Assembly: GCA_944388705.1 (NCBI GenBank)
Contig: CALXJU010000017.1
Location: 1 to 33,698, forward strand
Length of the DNA stretch: 33,698 nucleotides
Direction: 5' to 3'
Source: an uncultured Clostridia bacterium
GTDB taxonomy: Bacteria; Bacillota; Clostridia; TANB77; CAG-508
Made by a program: the position numbers and the translations under genes. Below the pieces are notes generated by a model. It saw only the letters and a program-made list of their open reading frames with translations, had not been told where the DNA came from and searched no databases. Shown here one piece after another: positions 1 through 8,223 of the stretch. Every line of letters starts with the position of its first letter. The first letter of the stretch is position 1.

Positions 1-67
1 CTTATTTTTTATTCTCGTCTTGTGTTTTGGATGTGTGTGGTTTTTCATTTTGACCACGCGCTAGCGT

Positions 68-130
68 TTAGTGCAATAGTACTACAATTGTTACTACTAA
101 CGCAATTAACGTTATACCTTTTTCTTTCAT
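68..130 (-). pseudogene. Truncated prepilin-type leader peptide
   Basis: A strong Shine-Dalgarno site (AAAGGAGG, six bases before the ATG) precedes a 20-residue ORF beginning MKEKGITLIALVVTIVVLLH, then TAA. It matches the first 19 residues of the prepilin-type leader at 22595 (MRKERGITLIALVVTIVVLL). The usual continuation (ILAAVSIS) is missing. After the stop the same frame stays open for 21 hydrophilic codons, ending in TAA at position 2 (tail QNEKPHTSKTQDENKK). I read it as a broken prepilin-like gene. A genuine short secreted or regulatory peptide, or one wrong base in a short gene, is also possible. It lies at the window edge, so its downstream context is unknown. Confidence 0.55.
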
Positions 131-192
131 CTTTTTCCTCCTTTGTTTTTTCTAAAAATATTATATAATAAATTTAAGGTATTTGTAAATAC

Positions 193-377
193 TTTAATCT
201 TTAATTACATGAATTAAAGAAATTTATAAAATTAATATATCAATAAATTTTAAGAAAATCAAGATATTTTTAGAATAAAATTTATAAAAAATAAAAATTA
301 AATATTATCTCTAATTTGAGATATACTAAAATATAGAAAATTTTTTAATCTTTAATTCATGTAATTAAGGAAATTTT
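193..377. repeat. AT-rich intergenic stretch with a repeated palindromic motif
   Basis: The stretch between the leader ORF and the VanW gene holds no gene. A motif occurs twice, near 193-226 and 344-377: TTTAATCTTTAATT, a six-base centre, then ATTAA and AAATTT. The centre is ACATGA in the first copy and CATGTA in the second, so each copy is a near-palindrome and the two centres are in opposite orientation. It could be a binding site for a dimeric regulator, or simple AT-rich repetition. Confidence 0.3.
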
Positions 378-428
378 TTGTTTTCATAAATTCTTTCTAT
401 AAATTTCCTTTTCTTTCTTTTATATACA

Positions 429-456
429 TTGACTTTTCTAAAATTTATATTATAAT
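429..456 (+). promoter_or_regulatory. Sigma-A-type promoter of the VanW gene
   Basis: TTGACT at 429-434 and TATAAT at 451-456 are separated by 16 bases. The VanW start codon is about 50 bases downstream and has its own GAAAGGAG ribosome-binding site. Confidence 0.6.
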
Positions 457-507
457 ATTTTTAGGGAAATATTATCGAAATTTATCCTTTTTGAAAGGAG
501 TTTTACA

Positions 508-2082
508 ATGGATAAAAGACGTTTCAGAAATCGTAATAATAAAAGAAAAAAAGAAAGAAAATTCAATTGGCCTTTAGTTGTAAAAATTGCAATTTTGCTA
601 TGTATTGTATTTTTAGCAACATTTTTCTCAATATTAAATATGGGAAATTCAAACATCATAAATAATGTATATATAAATGGTGTATCAGTTTCATCACTAA
701 CAACTGAAGAAGCAAGAAATAAATTAGAGCCAATAATTGCTGAACAATTAGAAAAAGAAATCTCAATAAAATTTGAAGATTATGAGGCAAGTATTCTTCC
801 AGCAGAAATAGATTTTTCTTATGATTTAGCAACAGCACTCGAAGAAGCTTATAGTATAGGAAGAACCGGAAATATCTTAACAAACAATTTTAGAATTTTA
901 TTATCTTTATTCAAGAAAACAGAAATAGATGCACCTATTACATATAATTCAGACATGTTAGATAATATTGTTGATAATATGAGTGTAGAAATTCCTAATC
1001 TTGTGGTTGAACCAACTTATTATATTAATAATACTGAACTTATTTTAACAAAAGGCTCTGCTGGAAATACACTTGATAAAGAAGAAACAAAACAACTTAT
1101 AATTTCTTCAATAGATGAAAAAAAAGAGACTATTACATTACCTGTAAAATCAGTTGAACCAGAGACAATTGATATGCAAAAAATACATGACGAAATATAT
1201 TCAGAACCAGAAAATGCATCAGTTACAAAAGAACCATACTCTATCTCAGTTGAAAAAAAAGGAGTAGATTTTGCAATTTCAATTGAAGAAGCTCAAAATC
1301 TGTTAAACACTTCTGAAAGTAATGAAATCTCAATTCCTTTAGTATATACAGATGCTGAAATCACTGTTGCTGATTTAGGTGAAGATATTTTTGGAACTAT
1401 GATTAGTACAAGTAATACAAAATATGATTCAACAAATACAAATAGAGCAACAAACTTAGAGATTGCTGCAAGTAAAATAAATGGAGTAGTTTTAGAACCT
1501 GGAGAAGTTTTCTCATTCAATAAAGTTGTTGGAGAGCGTACAGCAAAAAGTGGATTTAAAGAAGCTATTATATATGCAGATGGTGAATTAGACTATGGTC
1601 TTGGTGGTGGAATTTGTCAAATTTCTTCAAATTTATATTATACCGTACTTTTAGCAAATCTTGAAATCGTTGAAAGAAAAAATCATAGTATGACTGTTAA
1701 CTACCAACCTATCGGTACTGATGCAACAGTTTCATATGGAAGTGTAGATTTTAAATTTAAAAATTCTAGAAGCTATCCTATCAAAATTGTTGCTACTGTA
1801 AATTCAGGACTTGTTACTATTTCAATATATGGAGTAAAAGAAGAAAATGAACCTACTGTTGATATAATTGTAGAAAAAACACAAGAAGAAGATTTTGAAA
1901 TAGTTTATGAAAAAACTTCTTCTATTCCGGAAGGAACAGAAGTTATAAAACAAACTGGAAAAAAAGGTTATAAATGTTCTACATATAGAATTCTTTATCA
2001 AGGTGGAAAACAAATTTCTAAAACTTTATTATCTACAGATACATATAAACCACAAAAGCAAATTGTTCAAATAAATAAGTAA
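508..2082 (+). CDS. VanW family membrane-anchored protein with G5 domain
   Basis: This 524-residue protein has a basic cytoplasmic N-terminus, one membrane segment (about residues 22-45) and a large extracellular part. A peptidoglycan-binding-like region (about 55-220) precedes a VanW domain (about 300-425) with the hallmark GGGICQ near residue 370, and the C-terminus (about 440-515) reads as a G5 domain. VanW proteins are widespread in Clostridia, usually outside vancomycin-resistance operons, and their biochemical role is not settled. Cell-wall association is inferred from the architecture. The start is fixed by GAAAGGAG nine bases upstream of the ATG. The gene is followed by a strong terminator and then a flippase gene on the same strand. 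Confidence 0.85.
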   Translation: MDKRRFRNRNNKRKKERKFNWPLVVKIAILLCIVFLATFFSILNMGNSNIINNVYINGVSVSSLTTEEARNKLEPIIAEQLEKEISIKFEDYEASILPAEIDFSYDLATALEEAYSIGRTGNILTNNFRILLSLFKKTEIDAPITYNSDMLDNIVDNMSVEIPNLVVEPTYYINNTELILTKGSAGNTLDKEETKQLIISSIDEKKETITLPVKSVEPETIDMQKIHDEIYSEPENASVTKEPYSISVEKKGVDFAISIEEAQNLLNTSESNEISIPLVYTDAEITVADLGEDIFGTMISTSNTKYDSTNTNRATNLEIAASKINGVVLEPGEVFSFNKVVGERTAKSGFKEAIIYADGELDYGLGGGICQISSNLYYTVLLANLEIVERKNHSMTVNYQPIGTDATVSYGSVDFKFKNSRSYPIKIVATVNSGLVTISIYGVKEENEPTVDIIVEKTQEEDFEIVYEKTSSIPEGTEVIKQTGKKGYKCSTYRILYQGGKQISKTLLSTDTYKPQKQIVQINK

Positions 2083-2084
2083 TT

Positions 2085-2115
2085 ATCAGAAGGACATTCC
2101 TTCTGATATTTTTTT
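2085..2115 (+). terminator. Intrinsic terminator after the VanW gene, with a competing hairpin
   Basis: ATCAGAAGGA (2085-2094) pairs with TCCTTCTGAT (2098-2107) around a three-base loop and is followed by seven T (2109-2115). The segment GACATTCCTT (2093-2102) is also exactly complementary to AAGGAATGTC (2121-2130). That second fold would destroy the terminator stem, so readthrough into the flippase gene could be conditional. Confidence 0.75.
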
Positions 2116-2171
2116 ACCAAAAGGAATGTCACTCTGGTAATATTTTTAATATTTTCAAAATATTATTAAGC

Positions 2172-3485
2172 ATGAAAACATTAAAAATATTTGTATTTAA
2201 TACTTTAATTTTATTATTTAGTTCTATAATTTTACAAATTATAGGCATGTTTTTTAATATTTATATTGCTAATACTGTTGGTGAAGAAGCTGTTGGTGTA
2301 TTTTCTCTTGTTATGTCAGTTTACATGTTTGGTATTACACTTGCTTCTGCTGGAATAAATATTGCTACTACTCGTGTTGTTTCTGAAGAACTTGCTTGTA
2401 ATAATGAACTCGGTGCAAAAAAAGCCGCAAAAAGATGTATATTTTTTAGTGTTTTATCTGGTATTGGTGCTAGTATAATATTTTTTATTTTAACAGATTT
2501 TATCACAATTCATTGCTTACACAACCGTATCAGCAAAAATGTTATTTATTTAATTTGTATAGCACTTCCATTTATTGCTATGTCTTCTGCTATTAATGGA
2601 TATTTTATAGGGGTAAGACGTGTATATAAAAACTCTATTGCCAAATTTTTTGAAGAATTTGTTAAAATTATTTGTACTGCGATTTTACTAAAATCTTTTA
2701 TGCCTGATGGTATTGATTATGCTTGTTATTCTCTTATTCTAGCAGATGTAATTTCTGAAGTACTTTCTTTTATATATTTATATATTTTATATAAATTAGA
2801 TAAAAAACAAACAATATCTGAATCTCGCTATAAAGATTTAGATTCTTATGATAAACGTATTTTAAGAATTACTATACCTGTTGCTTTAACCTCATATTTG
2901 CGTTCAGGTTTGTCTACTGTTAAGCAACTTATAATACCATCTAGCCTTCAAAAAAGTGGTATGAATGCTTCTAATTCTTTAATTGCTTATGGTGTTGTTA
3001 ATGGTATGGCAATGCCTATAATAATGTTTCCTGTGATTTTAGTAACCAGTTTTAGTGGATTGCTTGTACCCGAATTTTCTAGATATTATGTTGAAAAAAA
3101 ATATAAGAAAATAAAAAGTGTTTCAACTATAATACTTTTTGGAACTTTTATGTTTTCACTCTTTGTTGCTATTATTATTTTTGTTTTTGCTGATAAATTT
3201 GCTGTACTTATTTATGATAAAATAGAAATTGCTAAATATTTACGTATACTTTCTCCTCTAATCATAATTATGTATCTTGATATTGTTATTGATAGTATTT
3301 TAAAAGGATTAGATGCACAAGTTAGTGTTATGGGAATTAATGTTTTTGACTGCATTATAAGTATTACTTTTATTTATTTTTTTGTTCCTATACTTGGATT
3401 TAGCGGATATATAATTTCTATTTTTATTAGTGAAGTCATTAACTTTACTCTTAGCGGTTCTAAATTATTGAAACTTTTGCACTAA
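2172..3485 (+). CDS. SpoVB/MurJ-like flippase (MOP superfamily)
   Basis: This 437-residue protein is almost entirely hydrophobic, with about twelve to fourteen predicted membrane segments. The opening (LIILQIIGMFFNIYIANTVG-like, followed by an AGIN(I/L)A...RVVSEE segment) is typical of the polysaccharide_synt/SpoVB family of lipid-linked oligosaccharide exporters. SpoVB members act in spore cortex formation and relatives flip cell-wall precursors; the substrate here cannot be told. No convincing Shine-Dalgarno site precedes the ATG, which is unusual for this window and may mean low or regulated translation. The stop codon is directly followed by the first copy of the repeated structured element. 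Confidence 0.8.
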   Translation: MKTLKIFVFNTLILLFSSIILQIIGMFFNIYIANTVGEEAVGVFSLVMSVYMFGITLASAGINIATTRVVSEELACNNELGAKKAAKRCIFFSVLSGIGASIIFFILTDFITIHCLHNRISKNVIYLICIALPFIAMSSAINGYFIGVRRVYKNSIAKFFEEFVKIICTAILLKSFMPDGIDYACYSLILADVISEVLSFIYLYILYKLDKKQTISESRYKDLDSYDKRILRITIPVALTSYLRSGLSTVKQLIIPSSLQKSGMNASNSLIAYGVVNGMAMPIIMFPVILVTSFSGLLVPEFSRYYVEKKYKKIKSVSTIILFGTFMFSLFVAIIIFVFADKFAVLIYDKIEIAKYLRILSPLIIIMYLDIVIDSILKGLDAQVSVMGINVFDCIISITFIYFFVPILGFSGYIISIFISEVINFTLSGSKLLKLLH

Positions 3486-3667
3486 AGGAAACAATTCTTT
3501 TTGATACATTTTTTATCTAGAATATAACAAAAAGTATATATATTACTATGAAATAAGGTCAAGACCCCCGACGAAGACCCAGAATATGTTTTGACCATTG
3601 AATAGTAATATATATACTTTTTGTTATTTATTATAAACACATATAATGTACCAAAGAGGATTGTCCT
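3486..3667 (+). ncRNA. Repeated structured element, copy 1 (nested long hairpin)
   Basis: The element starts on the base after the flippase stop codon. Arms 3486-3510 and 3645-3667 pair as an outer stem that contains U-G pairs on the plus strand only. Arms 3526-3548 and 3603-3625 form a perfect 23-bp inner stem. The 54-nt apex (3549-3602) contains GGTCAAGAC (3557-3565) pairing with GTTTTGACC (3588-3596), which leaves a loop CCCCGACGAAGACCCAG... . The apex recurs at 10877-10930 with three differences. The wobble pairs suggest an RNA made from the plus strand. A non-autonomous mobile DNA hairpin is the alternative. I recognise no known RNA family. Confidence 0.6.
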
Positions 3668-3669
3668 AT

Positions 3670-4395
3670 TTAGTACATTTGTATAATAGCATGTGTGATT
3701 TTATCATCTTCACTTTTAACTGTTACAATATGTTTGTCATTTTCAAATGTATATTTACATTTTACAGTTTCCCCAAGTTTGATTTCTTTTTTATAAGAAA
3801 TCCTAATATCATTAAAATTATTATTACTATAAACTTCTTCTGGCAATGCCTCATTAGCCAAATCCAAATAATTTAAATTATGCATATGTTCATTTACATC
3901 TATATCAGCTCTTTTTACAGTATATTTTACTTCTCTTTGAAAGCTTTCTGGTTCTAATATTTTATCAAATTGTTCATTTTCGAAAACTTTTCTATCAATT
4001 TCAGGGTTATAACTTCCTAGAACTTCATCAGAAACTCTCACAATTTTTCCTTTTTCTGTATCTACTAATACCCACTTTGAAGCTGCTATTGCAATAATAT
4101 TTCCTTGTTCATCACATACTTCAAAATCACGAAATGCATAACATTTCAGTGCATGTCTTGACCATGTTTTTACTTTTATTTTTTCTGAATAATTTGGTCT
4201 TCTTATAACTTGTAATCTCCAATCAAGTAAAAGCCATGTTAAATGTGTTGTTGGTATATCTAATACACCATATCCTGCTATATTTGAATGAATTCCACCA
4301 ACATCTTCAAAATCACTTAATATTGCTTTATTGGTTATTTTATTATCTTGTCCTATTTCTGACAACTTTACTCTGTATTCTTGTTCAACTATCAT
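3670..4395 (-). CDS. Acyl-ACP thioesterase (FAT family)
   Basis: About 241 residues make up two hot-dog halves. The N-terminal half begins EQEYRVKLSEIGQDN and carries the long helix region TTHLTWLLLDWRLQV. The second half has DVNEHMHNLNYLDLANEALP, which matches the D-x-N-x-H-x-(H/N)N catalytic segment of bacterial FatA/FatB-like enzymes. Such enzymes release fatty acids from acyl carrier protein. I chose the ATG at 4395 because GGAG lies 12 bases upstream; a TTG at 4413 is also possible. The gene is third in a minus-strand run after rpe and pgi, with no obvious terminator between. It converges on copy 1 of the structured element, whose arm ends two bases from this stop codon. Confidence 0.8.
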   Translation of the reverse strand: MIVEQEYRVKLSEIGQDNKITNKAILSDFEDVGGIHSNIAGYGVLDIPTTHLTWLLLDWRLQVIRRPNYSEKIKVKTWSRHALKCYAFRDFEVCDEQGNIIAIAASKWVLVDTEKGKIVRVSDEVLGSYNPEIDRKVFENEQFDKILEPESFQREVKYTVKRADIDVNEHMHNLNYLDLANEALPEEVYSNNNFNDIRISYKKEIKLGETVKCKYTFENDKHIVTVKSEDDKITHAIIQMY

Positions 4396-4415
4396 TTTAT
4401 TAAAATGCTCCAAAC

Positions 4416-4441
4416 AGGACCATCCCTTTTAGAACAGTCCT
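4416..4441 (-). other. Hairpin between pgi and the thioesterase gene
   Basis: AGGAC (4416-4420) and GTCCT (4437-4441) pair around a 16-base loop. On the minus strand the loop carries AAAAGGG, close to the thioesterase start, so the hairpin could affect translation. The AGGAC...GTCCT shape followed on the plus strand by CTTTT resembles the arms of the repeated structured elements, but the apical core is absent. Confidence 0.3.
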
Positions 4442-4466
4442 CTTTTAAGCACACACTCCTTCCGTA

Positions 4467-5774
4467 TTAATATCCTGGTTTTTCTAATAATTTGAACATA
4501 TTCTTTTTATATTTTTCTACTCCTGGTTGATTAAAAGGATTTACTCCTAATATCATTCCTGACATCGCACATGATTTTTCGAAGAAATATATTAAATGTC
4601 CCATTGTTTCTTCTGTTAATTTTGGTAACTCTATTACTATATTTGGAACATCTCCTGATACATGTGCTTCTATTGTTCCTTCCATTGCTTTTTTATTTAC
4701 ATAATCTAAATTTTTTCCAGCTAAATAATTTAATCCATCTAAGTTATCTTGTTCTTCTTTTATTTCTATATCTGAACTTGATTTTTCTATTCTTATTACT
4801 GTTTCAAATAAATTTCTTCTTCCTTCTTGTATATATTGTCCCATTGAATGTAAGTCTGTTGTAAAGTCTACTCCTGCTGGGAATATTCCTAATTGGTCTT
4901 TTCCCTCACTTTCTCCATATAATTGTTTCCACCATTCTGTAAAATAATGCATTTTAGGTTCATAGTTTACTAATATTTCTGTGTTTTTGTATAATTTATA
5001 TAATATATTTCTTACTATTGCATATTGATAACATGCATTATATTTTAAATTTGGGTCTTCATATTTTACTTGTGCTGTTCTTGCACCTTCCATTAATTTA
5101 TCTATATTTATTCCTGCTACTGCTATTGGTAATAGTCCTACTGCTGTTAGTACTGAATATCTTCCTCCAACATTATCTGGAATTACAAATGTCTCATATC
5201 CTTCTTCATTTGCTAATGTTTTTAATGCTCCTTTTTCTTTGTCTGTTGTTACATATATTCTGCTTCTTGCTTCATCTATTCCATATCTGTTTTCTAATAT
5301 TTCTCTAAATATTCTGAATGCAATTGCAGGTTCTGTTGTTGTTCCTGATTTTGATATTACATTAACTGAAAAGTCTTTTGTTCCTATTAATTCTATTAAA
5401 TCATTTATGTAATTTGGACTTAAGTTATTTCCTACATATAAAATTTGTGGTGCTTTTCTTTTTTCTTCTGGCAACATATTATAAAATGTACTTGTTAAGC
5501 TTTCTATTACTGCTCTTGCCCCTAAATATGAACCACCTATTCCTATTACTACTAAGATTTCTGATTCTTCTTGTATTTTTTTTGCTGATTGTTTTATTCT
5601 TTCAAACTCTTCCTTGTCATAGTTTGTTGGTAATTCTAGCCATCCTACAAAGTCTTTTTCATCTTTTGCTCTTTTGTGTAATTCTTGATGTATTTGCTCT
5701 ACTTTTTCTTTATATTGCATTACTGCTTTTTGCTCTACTCCTGAATATTTTAAGTTTAATTTTAAATTTAACAT
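4467..5774 (-). CDS. pgi: Glucose-6-phosphate isomerase
   Basis: The enzyme interconverts glucose 6-phosphate and fructose 6-phosphate in the cytosol. The 435 residues match the short bacterial form. The sugar-phosphate site is clear: [10 protein letters not shown] (78-87) and [10 protein letters not shown] (141-150). The active-site segments [11 protein letters not shown] (203-213) and [16 protein letters not shown] (about 286-301), with the [11 protein letters not shown] stretch (309-319), are intact. An AAGGAG site precedes the ATG. The gene follows rpe by 16 bases on the same strand, so the two are very likely co-transcribed, linking glycolysis to the pentose phosphate branch. Confidence 0.95.
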   Translation of the reverse strand: MLNLKLNLKYSGVEQKAVMQYKEKVEQIHQELHKRAKDEKDFVGWLELPTNYDKEEFERIKQSAKKIQEESEILVVIGIGGSYLGARAVIESLTSTFYNMLPEEKRKAPQILYVGNNLSPNYINDLIELIGTKDFSVNVISKSGTTTEPAIAFRIFREILENRYGIDEARSRIYVTTDKEKGALKTLANEEGYETFVIPDNVGGRYSVLTAVGLLPIAVAGINIDKLMEGARTAQVKYEDPNLKYNACYQYAIVRNILYKLYKNTEILVNYEPKMHYFTEWWKQLYGESEGKDQLGIFPAGVDFTTDLHSMGQYIQEGRRNLFETVIRIEKSSSDIEIKEEQDNLDGLNYLAGKNLDYVNKKAMEGTIEAHVSGDVPNIVIELPKLTEETMGHLIYFFEKSCAMSGMILGVNPFNQPGVEKYKKNMFKLLEKPGY

Positions 5775-5790
5775 TTTTATCTCTCCTTTT

Positions 5791-6450
5791 CTAACTTCTT
5801 AATTCATCTATTATAACTTTGTAGTCTGATGCCATTAATATTGCTGTTCCTGCTACTAGTATATTTACTCCTGCTTGTTTTATTCTTTCTGCTGTTTTTA
5901 AGTTTATTCCTCCATCTGCTTCTATGTCTATTTCTATATTTTTTCTATCACAATATGTTTTTAATTCTGATATTTTTCCTAACATGTCTGTTATTAATGT
6001 TTGCCCACCTTTTCCCGGTTCTACTGTCATTACTAGACATACATGGATATATGGTAAGTATTCATATATTTCTTTTATATCTGTCTCTGGTTTTATTGAT
6101 ATTCCAACTTTTGAACCACTTTCTTTTATTAATTGTATGTTTTCCATTACTTCTTCTTTACTTTTACATGCTTCTAAATGGAATGTTATTATATTTGGTT
6201 CTGCTACTGAAAAATCTTCTATTCCTTTTTTTACATCTTCTACCATTAAATGTACATCTAATGGCAAGTTTGATATTCTTTTTATATATGTACTATATTC
6301 TAACATTTTTTGATATGTGTCTTTTTCTACAAATTTTCCATCCATTACATCTATATGAAAATAGTCTGTTTTTGATTTTTCTAATGATAAAAATGTTTCT
6401 GCTTCTCTTCCTTTTTCTATTGTTAAGATTGATGTTGATATTTCTACCAT
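5791..6450 (-). CDS. rpe: Ribulose-phosphate 3-epimerase
   Basis: This TIM-barrel enzyme interconverts ribulose 5-phosphate and xylulose 5-phosphate. The 219 residues show the metal ligands: His32 and Asp34 in FHIDVMDG, His67 in DVHLMV and Asp179 in EADGGI. The phosphate-binding segment [10 protein letters not shown] (141-150) is also present. The sequence is divergent outside these motifs, for example STSILT at the start instead of the usual PSIL(S/A)AD. A strong AAAGGAGG site precedes the ATG. It is the first gene of the rpe-pgi-thioesterase run. Confidence 0.9.
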   Translation of the reverse strand: MVEISTSILTIEKGREAETFLSLEKSKTDYFHIDVMDGKFVEKDTYQKMLEYSTYIKRISNLPLDVHLMVEDVKKGIEDFSVAEPNIITFHLEACKSKEEVMENIQLIKESGSKVGISIKPETDIKEIYEYLPYIHVCLVMTVEPGKGGQTLITDMLGKISELKTYCDRKNIEIDIEADGGINLKTAERIKQAGVNILVAGTAILMASDYKVIIDELRS

Positions 6451-6492
6451 TCGTTTTCCTCCTTTTCTGTTCTTATTTTACTATTACACACA

Positions 6493-6521
6493 AAAAATAG
6501 CAAGCATTTCTTGCTATTTTT
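6493..6521 (-). terminator. Terminator of the glycosyltransferase gene
   Basis: A perfect 12-bp stem pairs 6493-6504 with 6510-6521 around a five-base loop. On the minus strand it ends in TATTTTTTG. It separates the glycosyltransferase gene from rpe, and the A/T-rich stem could also work in the other direction. Confidence 0.75.
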
Positions 6522-6588
6522 ATAATAAACTATTAATATTATTCTATTATTTCCAATATTCTGAACCTGTCTATATATTTTTTATAAT

Positions 6589-7272
6589 TTAAAAACTCAT
6601 TATAACTTTCATATGTTTAAAACCATCTTTTATTGTATTTAAATGTGATTTTTTATTTCTCTTATCTTTATAAAAATTAATAGGTATCTCTTTTATTTTT
6701 AAATCTGCTTGTTTTGCTTTTACTATCATTTCACTTGCAAATTCCATTCCTTCACAATTAAAATTCAAGTTTAATATTTTTTCTCTATTAAATGCTCTTA
6801 AACCACAATTTATATCATGTAATTGTAATTTATATTTTTTATTTAGAATATGTGTTAATAACGGTGTTCCTATATATTTATGAGACCATTTCATTGCACC
6901 TTTTTCCATGTGATGATATCTATTTCCTATAACTAAATCATATCCTTCTTCTAATTTATCTATAAATTCTTTTATTTCTAAAAAATTATAACTATCATCT
7001 GCATCTCCCATTATTATATATTTTCCTTTAGCCTGTTTAGTTCCTTCAATTAATGCATTACCATATCCTATTTTTTTCACATCAATAACTCTTGCATGAT
7101 TATTTAATGCTATTTCTTTTGTTTTGTCTATGCTATTATTATTTGAAACTAATATTTCACTATTTATGTTATTTTCTTTTAACCACTTCTGTGCTTTCTT
7201 TATTACAATTTCAATTGTTTTTTCTTCATTCAGTGCCGGAATTAATATTGTTAATTCTATTTCTTCTTTCAT
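6589..7272 (-). CDS. Family 2 glycosyltransferase, DPM1-like
   Basis: A GT-A fold is visible in order: LIPALNEEKTI (10-20), VSNNNSIDKT (42-51), the GDADDSY metal and nucleotide site (89-95), and the acceptor-side segments GNRYH and DINCGLRAFNR. This is the pattern of dolichyl- or undecaprenyl-phosphate mannosyl/glucosyltransferases, which load a sugar on a membrane lipid. At 227 residues it stops just after the conserved SHLNTIKDGFKHMKV segment, so the C-terminal membrane helices found in many relatives are missing. It may be a naturally soluble short form or a truncated gene. The upstream small ORF overlaps its start and may once have been its membrane partner. Confidence 0.8.
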   Translation of the reverse strand: MKEEIELTILIPALNEEKTIEIVIKKAQKWLKENNINSEILVSNNNSIDKTKEIALNNHARVIDVKKIGYGNALIEGTKQAKGKYIIMGDADDSYNFLEIKEFIDKLEEGYDLVIGNRYHHMEKGAMKWSHKYIGTPLLTHILNKKYKLQLHDINCGLRAFNREKILNLNFNCEGMEFASEMIVKAKQADLKIKEIPINFYKDKRNKKSHLNTIKDGFKHMKVIMSF

Positions 7273-7625
7273 TGTATCTTCTCCTAATATCTTTTATTAA
7301 AAATATGATTGCAATTACTTCAAATAAATATTGAATATCATATATGCATGCTAAATATGATGTGTTTAATTCCTCTTCGAACATCATTTCTTTTGTAAAA
7401 GTAATAATAAAAATTCTACTAGTATATATGATTGCTAAAGCTATCAAAATAATTAGTTCTTCATTGATATTATTGTAGATATTATTGGAATTTCCTACAA
7501 ATTAGAAAAGGAATTTTTAAAATATTTGCTTGTTCTATCATTAGTTGTTCATCATATATCATACTATATTGTGCTGTTGTTGGTTGCACTTGTACAATTA
7601 GTAATTTCAATATTAATAATAACAT
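7226..7625 (-). pseudogene. Probable broken small membrane protein
   Basis: Two overlapping minus-strand frames look like parts of one protein. The first (7482-7625) has a hydrophobic start, then TTAQYSMIYDEQLMIEQANIL, and stops at 7482. The second is open from about 7495 to 7226 and reads NNIYNNINEELIILIALAII, two hydrophobic helices and a basic tail (DIRRRYNERRNR). A +1 shift near 7482-7497 joins them. The second frame alone has only a TTG start at 7447 and no ribosome-binding site. Its 3' end overlaps the glycosyltransferase start by 47 bases. I do not recognise the family. Confidence 0.4.
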
Positions 7626-7863
7626 TAAAATTATTAATAGTCCATATTTAAATCATATTATTTATAATTTTTCAGCAAGGAGGTGATTTCCTTCATTTAA
7701 CATGCAATTTTTTATTATAAAATAAATTTTAAAGGAGTTTTTTTATCGAAGATTATGAATTTTTACTTATTGGGATTATTTAAAATGTATTGGAGAATAT
7801 AATCAATTATCTATTATAAAAAATATAGTAAATTCTATTAATGAAACGGAGGTGACTAAAAAT
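7626..7863. other. Gene-free stretch with an unused strong ribosome-binding site
   Basis: AAGGAGGTGA at 7677-7686 is a near-perfect Shine-Dalgarno site on the plus strand, but the ATG at 7702 opens only a seven-codon ORF (MQFFIIK). A second site, AAAGGAG near 7731, leads to no long ORF either. From 7759 the frame of the following gene is open without a start codon and reads like protein (WDYLKCIGEYNQLSIIKNIV). The stretch looks like remnants of degraded genes. Confidence 0.35.
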
Positions 7864-8067
7864 ATGAGTACTGTTGCTGAAAGATTAAGAGAAGAATATA
7901 AAAATGAAAGATTAATTGGAATTTCACAGGGCATTTCGCAAATTATTAAGAATATGTTAAAAGCTGGAATGTTAGAATCTGATATTATCTATTATACAAA
8001 AATAGATAAAAAATTATTTAATAAAATAAAGAAAGAAATTGAAAATGAAACTCAAAATCCAGTCTGA
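7864..8067 (+). CDS. Small protein resembling an Rpn nuclease C-terminal tail
   Basis: The ORF encodes 67 charged residues, starting MSTVAERLREEYKNERLIG. The start is the ATG at 7864 because GGAGG lies 11 bases upstream. The second half (IIKNMLKAGMLESDIIYYTKIDKKLF) looks like the short helix-turn-helix tail that ends many Rpn/PD-(D/E)XK family proteins; compare LLKMKIPIEKITEFTKLTKEEIL at the end of the gene at 31784. The same frame is open for 105 bases upstream with plausible protein sequence, so it may be the surviving 3' end of such a gene, now translated from an internal start. A free-standing small DNA-binding protein is the alternative. Confidence 0.5.
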   Translation: MSTVAERLREEYKNERLIGISQGISQIIKNMLKAGMLESDIIYYTKIDKKLFNKIKKEIENETQNPV

Positions 8068-8078
8068 TACTTATATTC

Positions 8079-8107
8079 AAGAGGAGATTTTACTCCTCTT
8101 ATTTTTT
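8079..8107 (+). terminator. Intrinsic terminator
   Basis: AAGAGGAG (8079-8086) pairs with CTCCTCTT (8093-8100) around six bases and is followed by ATTTTTT. Confidence 0.85.
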
Positions 8108-8158
8108 CAAAAACATTTTATCATTTTTAATAATTTTTTATTTTTTTTGCAAATTCCC

Positions 8159-8187
8159 TTGAATTTATTTCTTTTTTGATATAGTAT
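8159..8187 (+). promoter_or_regulatory. Possible promoter of the DUF4912 gene
   Basis: TTGAAT at 8159-8164 and TAGTAT at 8182-8187 are separated by 17 bases and lie about 37 bases upstream of the start codon. The -10 match is moderate. Confidence 0.4.
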
Positions 8188-8223
8188 ATAGGAAATAATG
8201 TCTTTTTACATAGGAGGTTCAAA

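Noticed and set aside
3557..3596. Known riboswitch or self-cleaving ribozyme in the hairpin apex
   Set aside because: The apex lacks the hammerhead, twister, pistol and c-di-GMP consensus blocks as I know them, and the element follows genes instead of preceding them.
4571..6500. Long hydrophobic plus-strand ORFs opposite pgi and rpe
   Set aside because: They are Leu/Phe-rich antisense shadows of AT-rich coding sequence without ribosome-binding sites.
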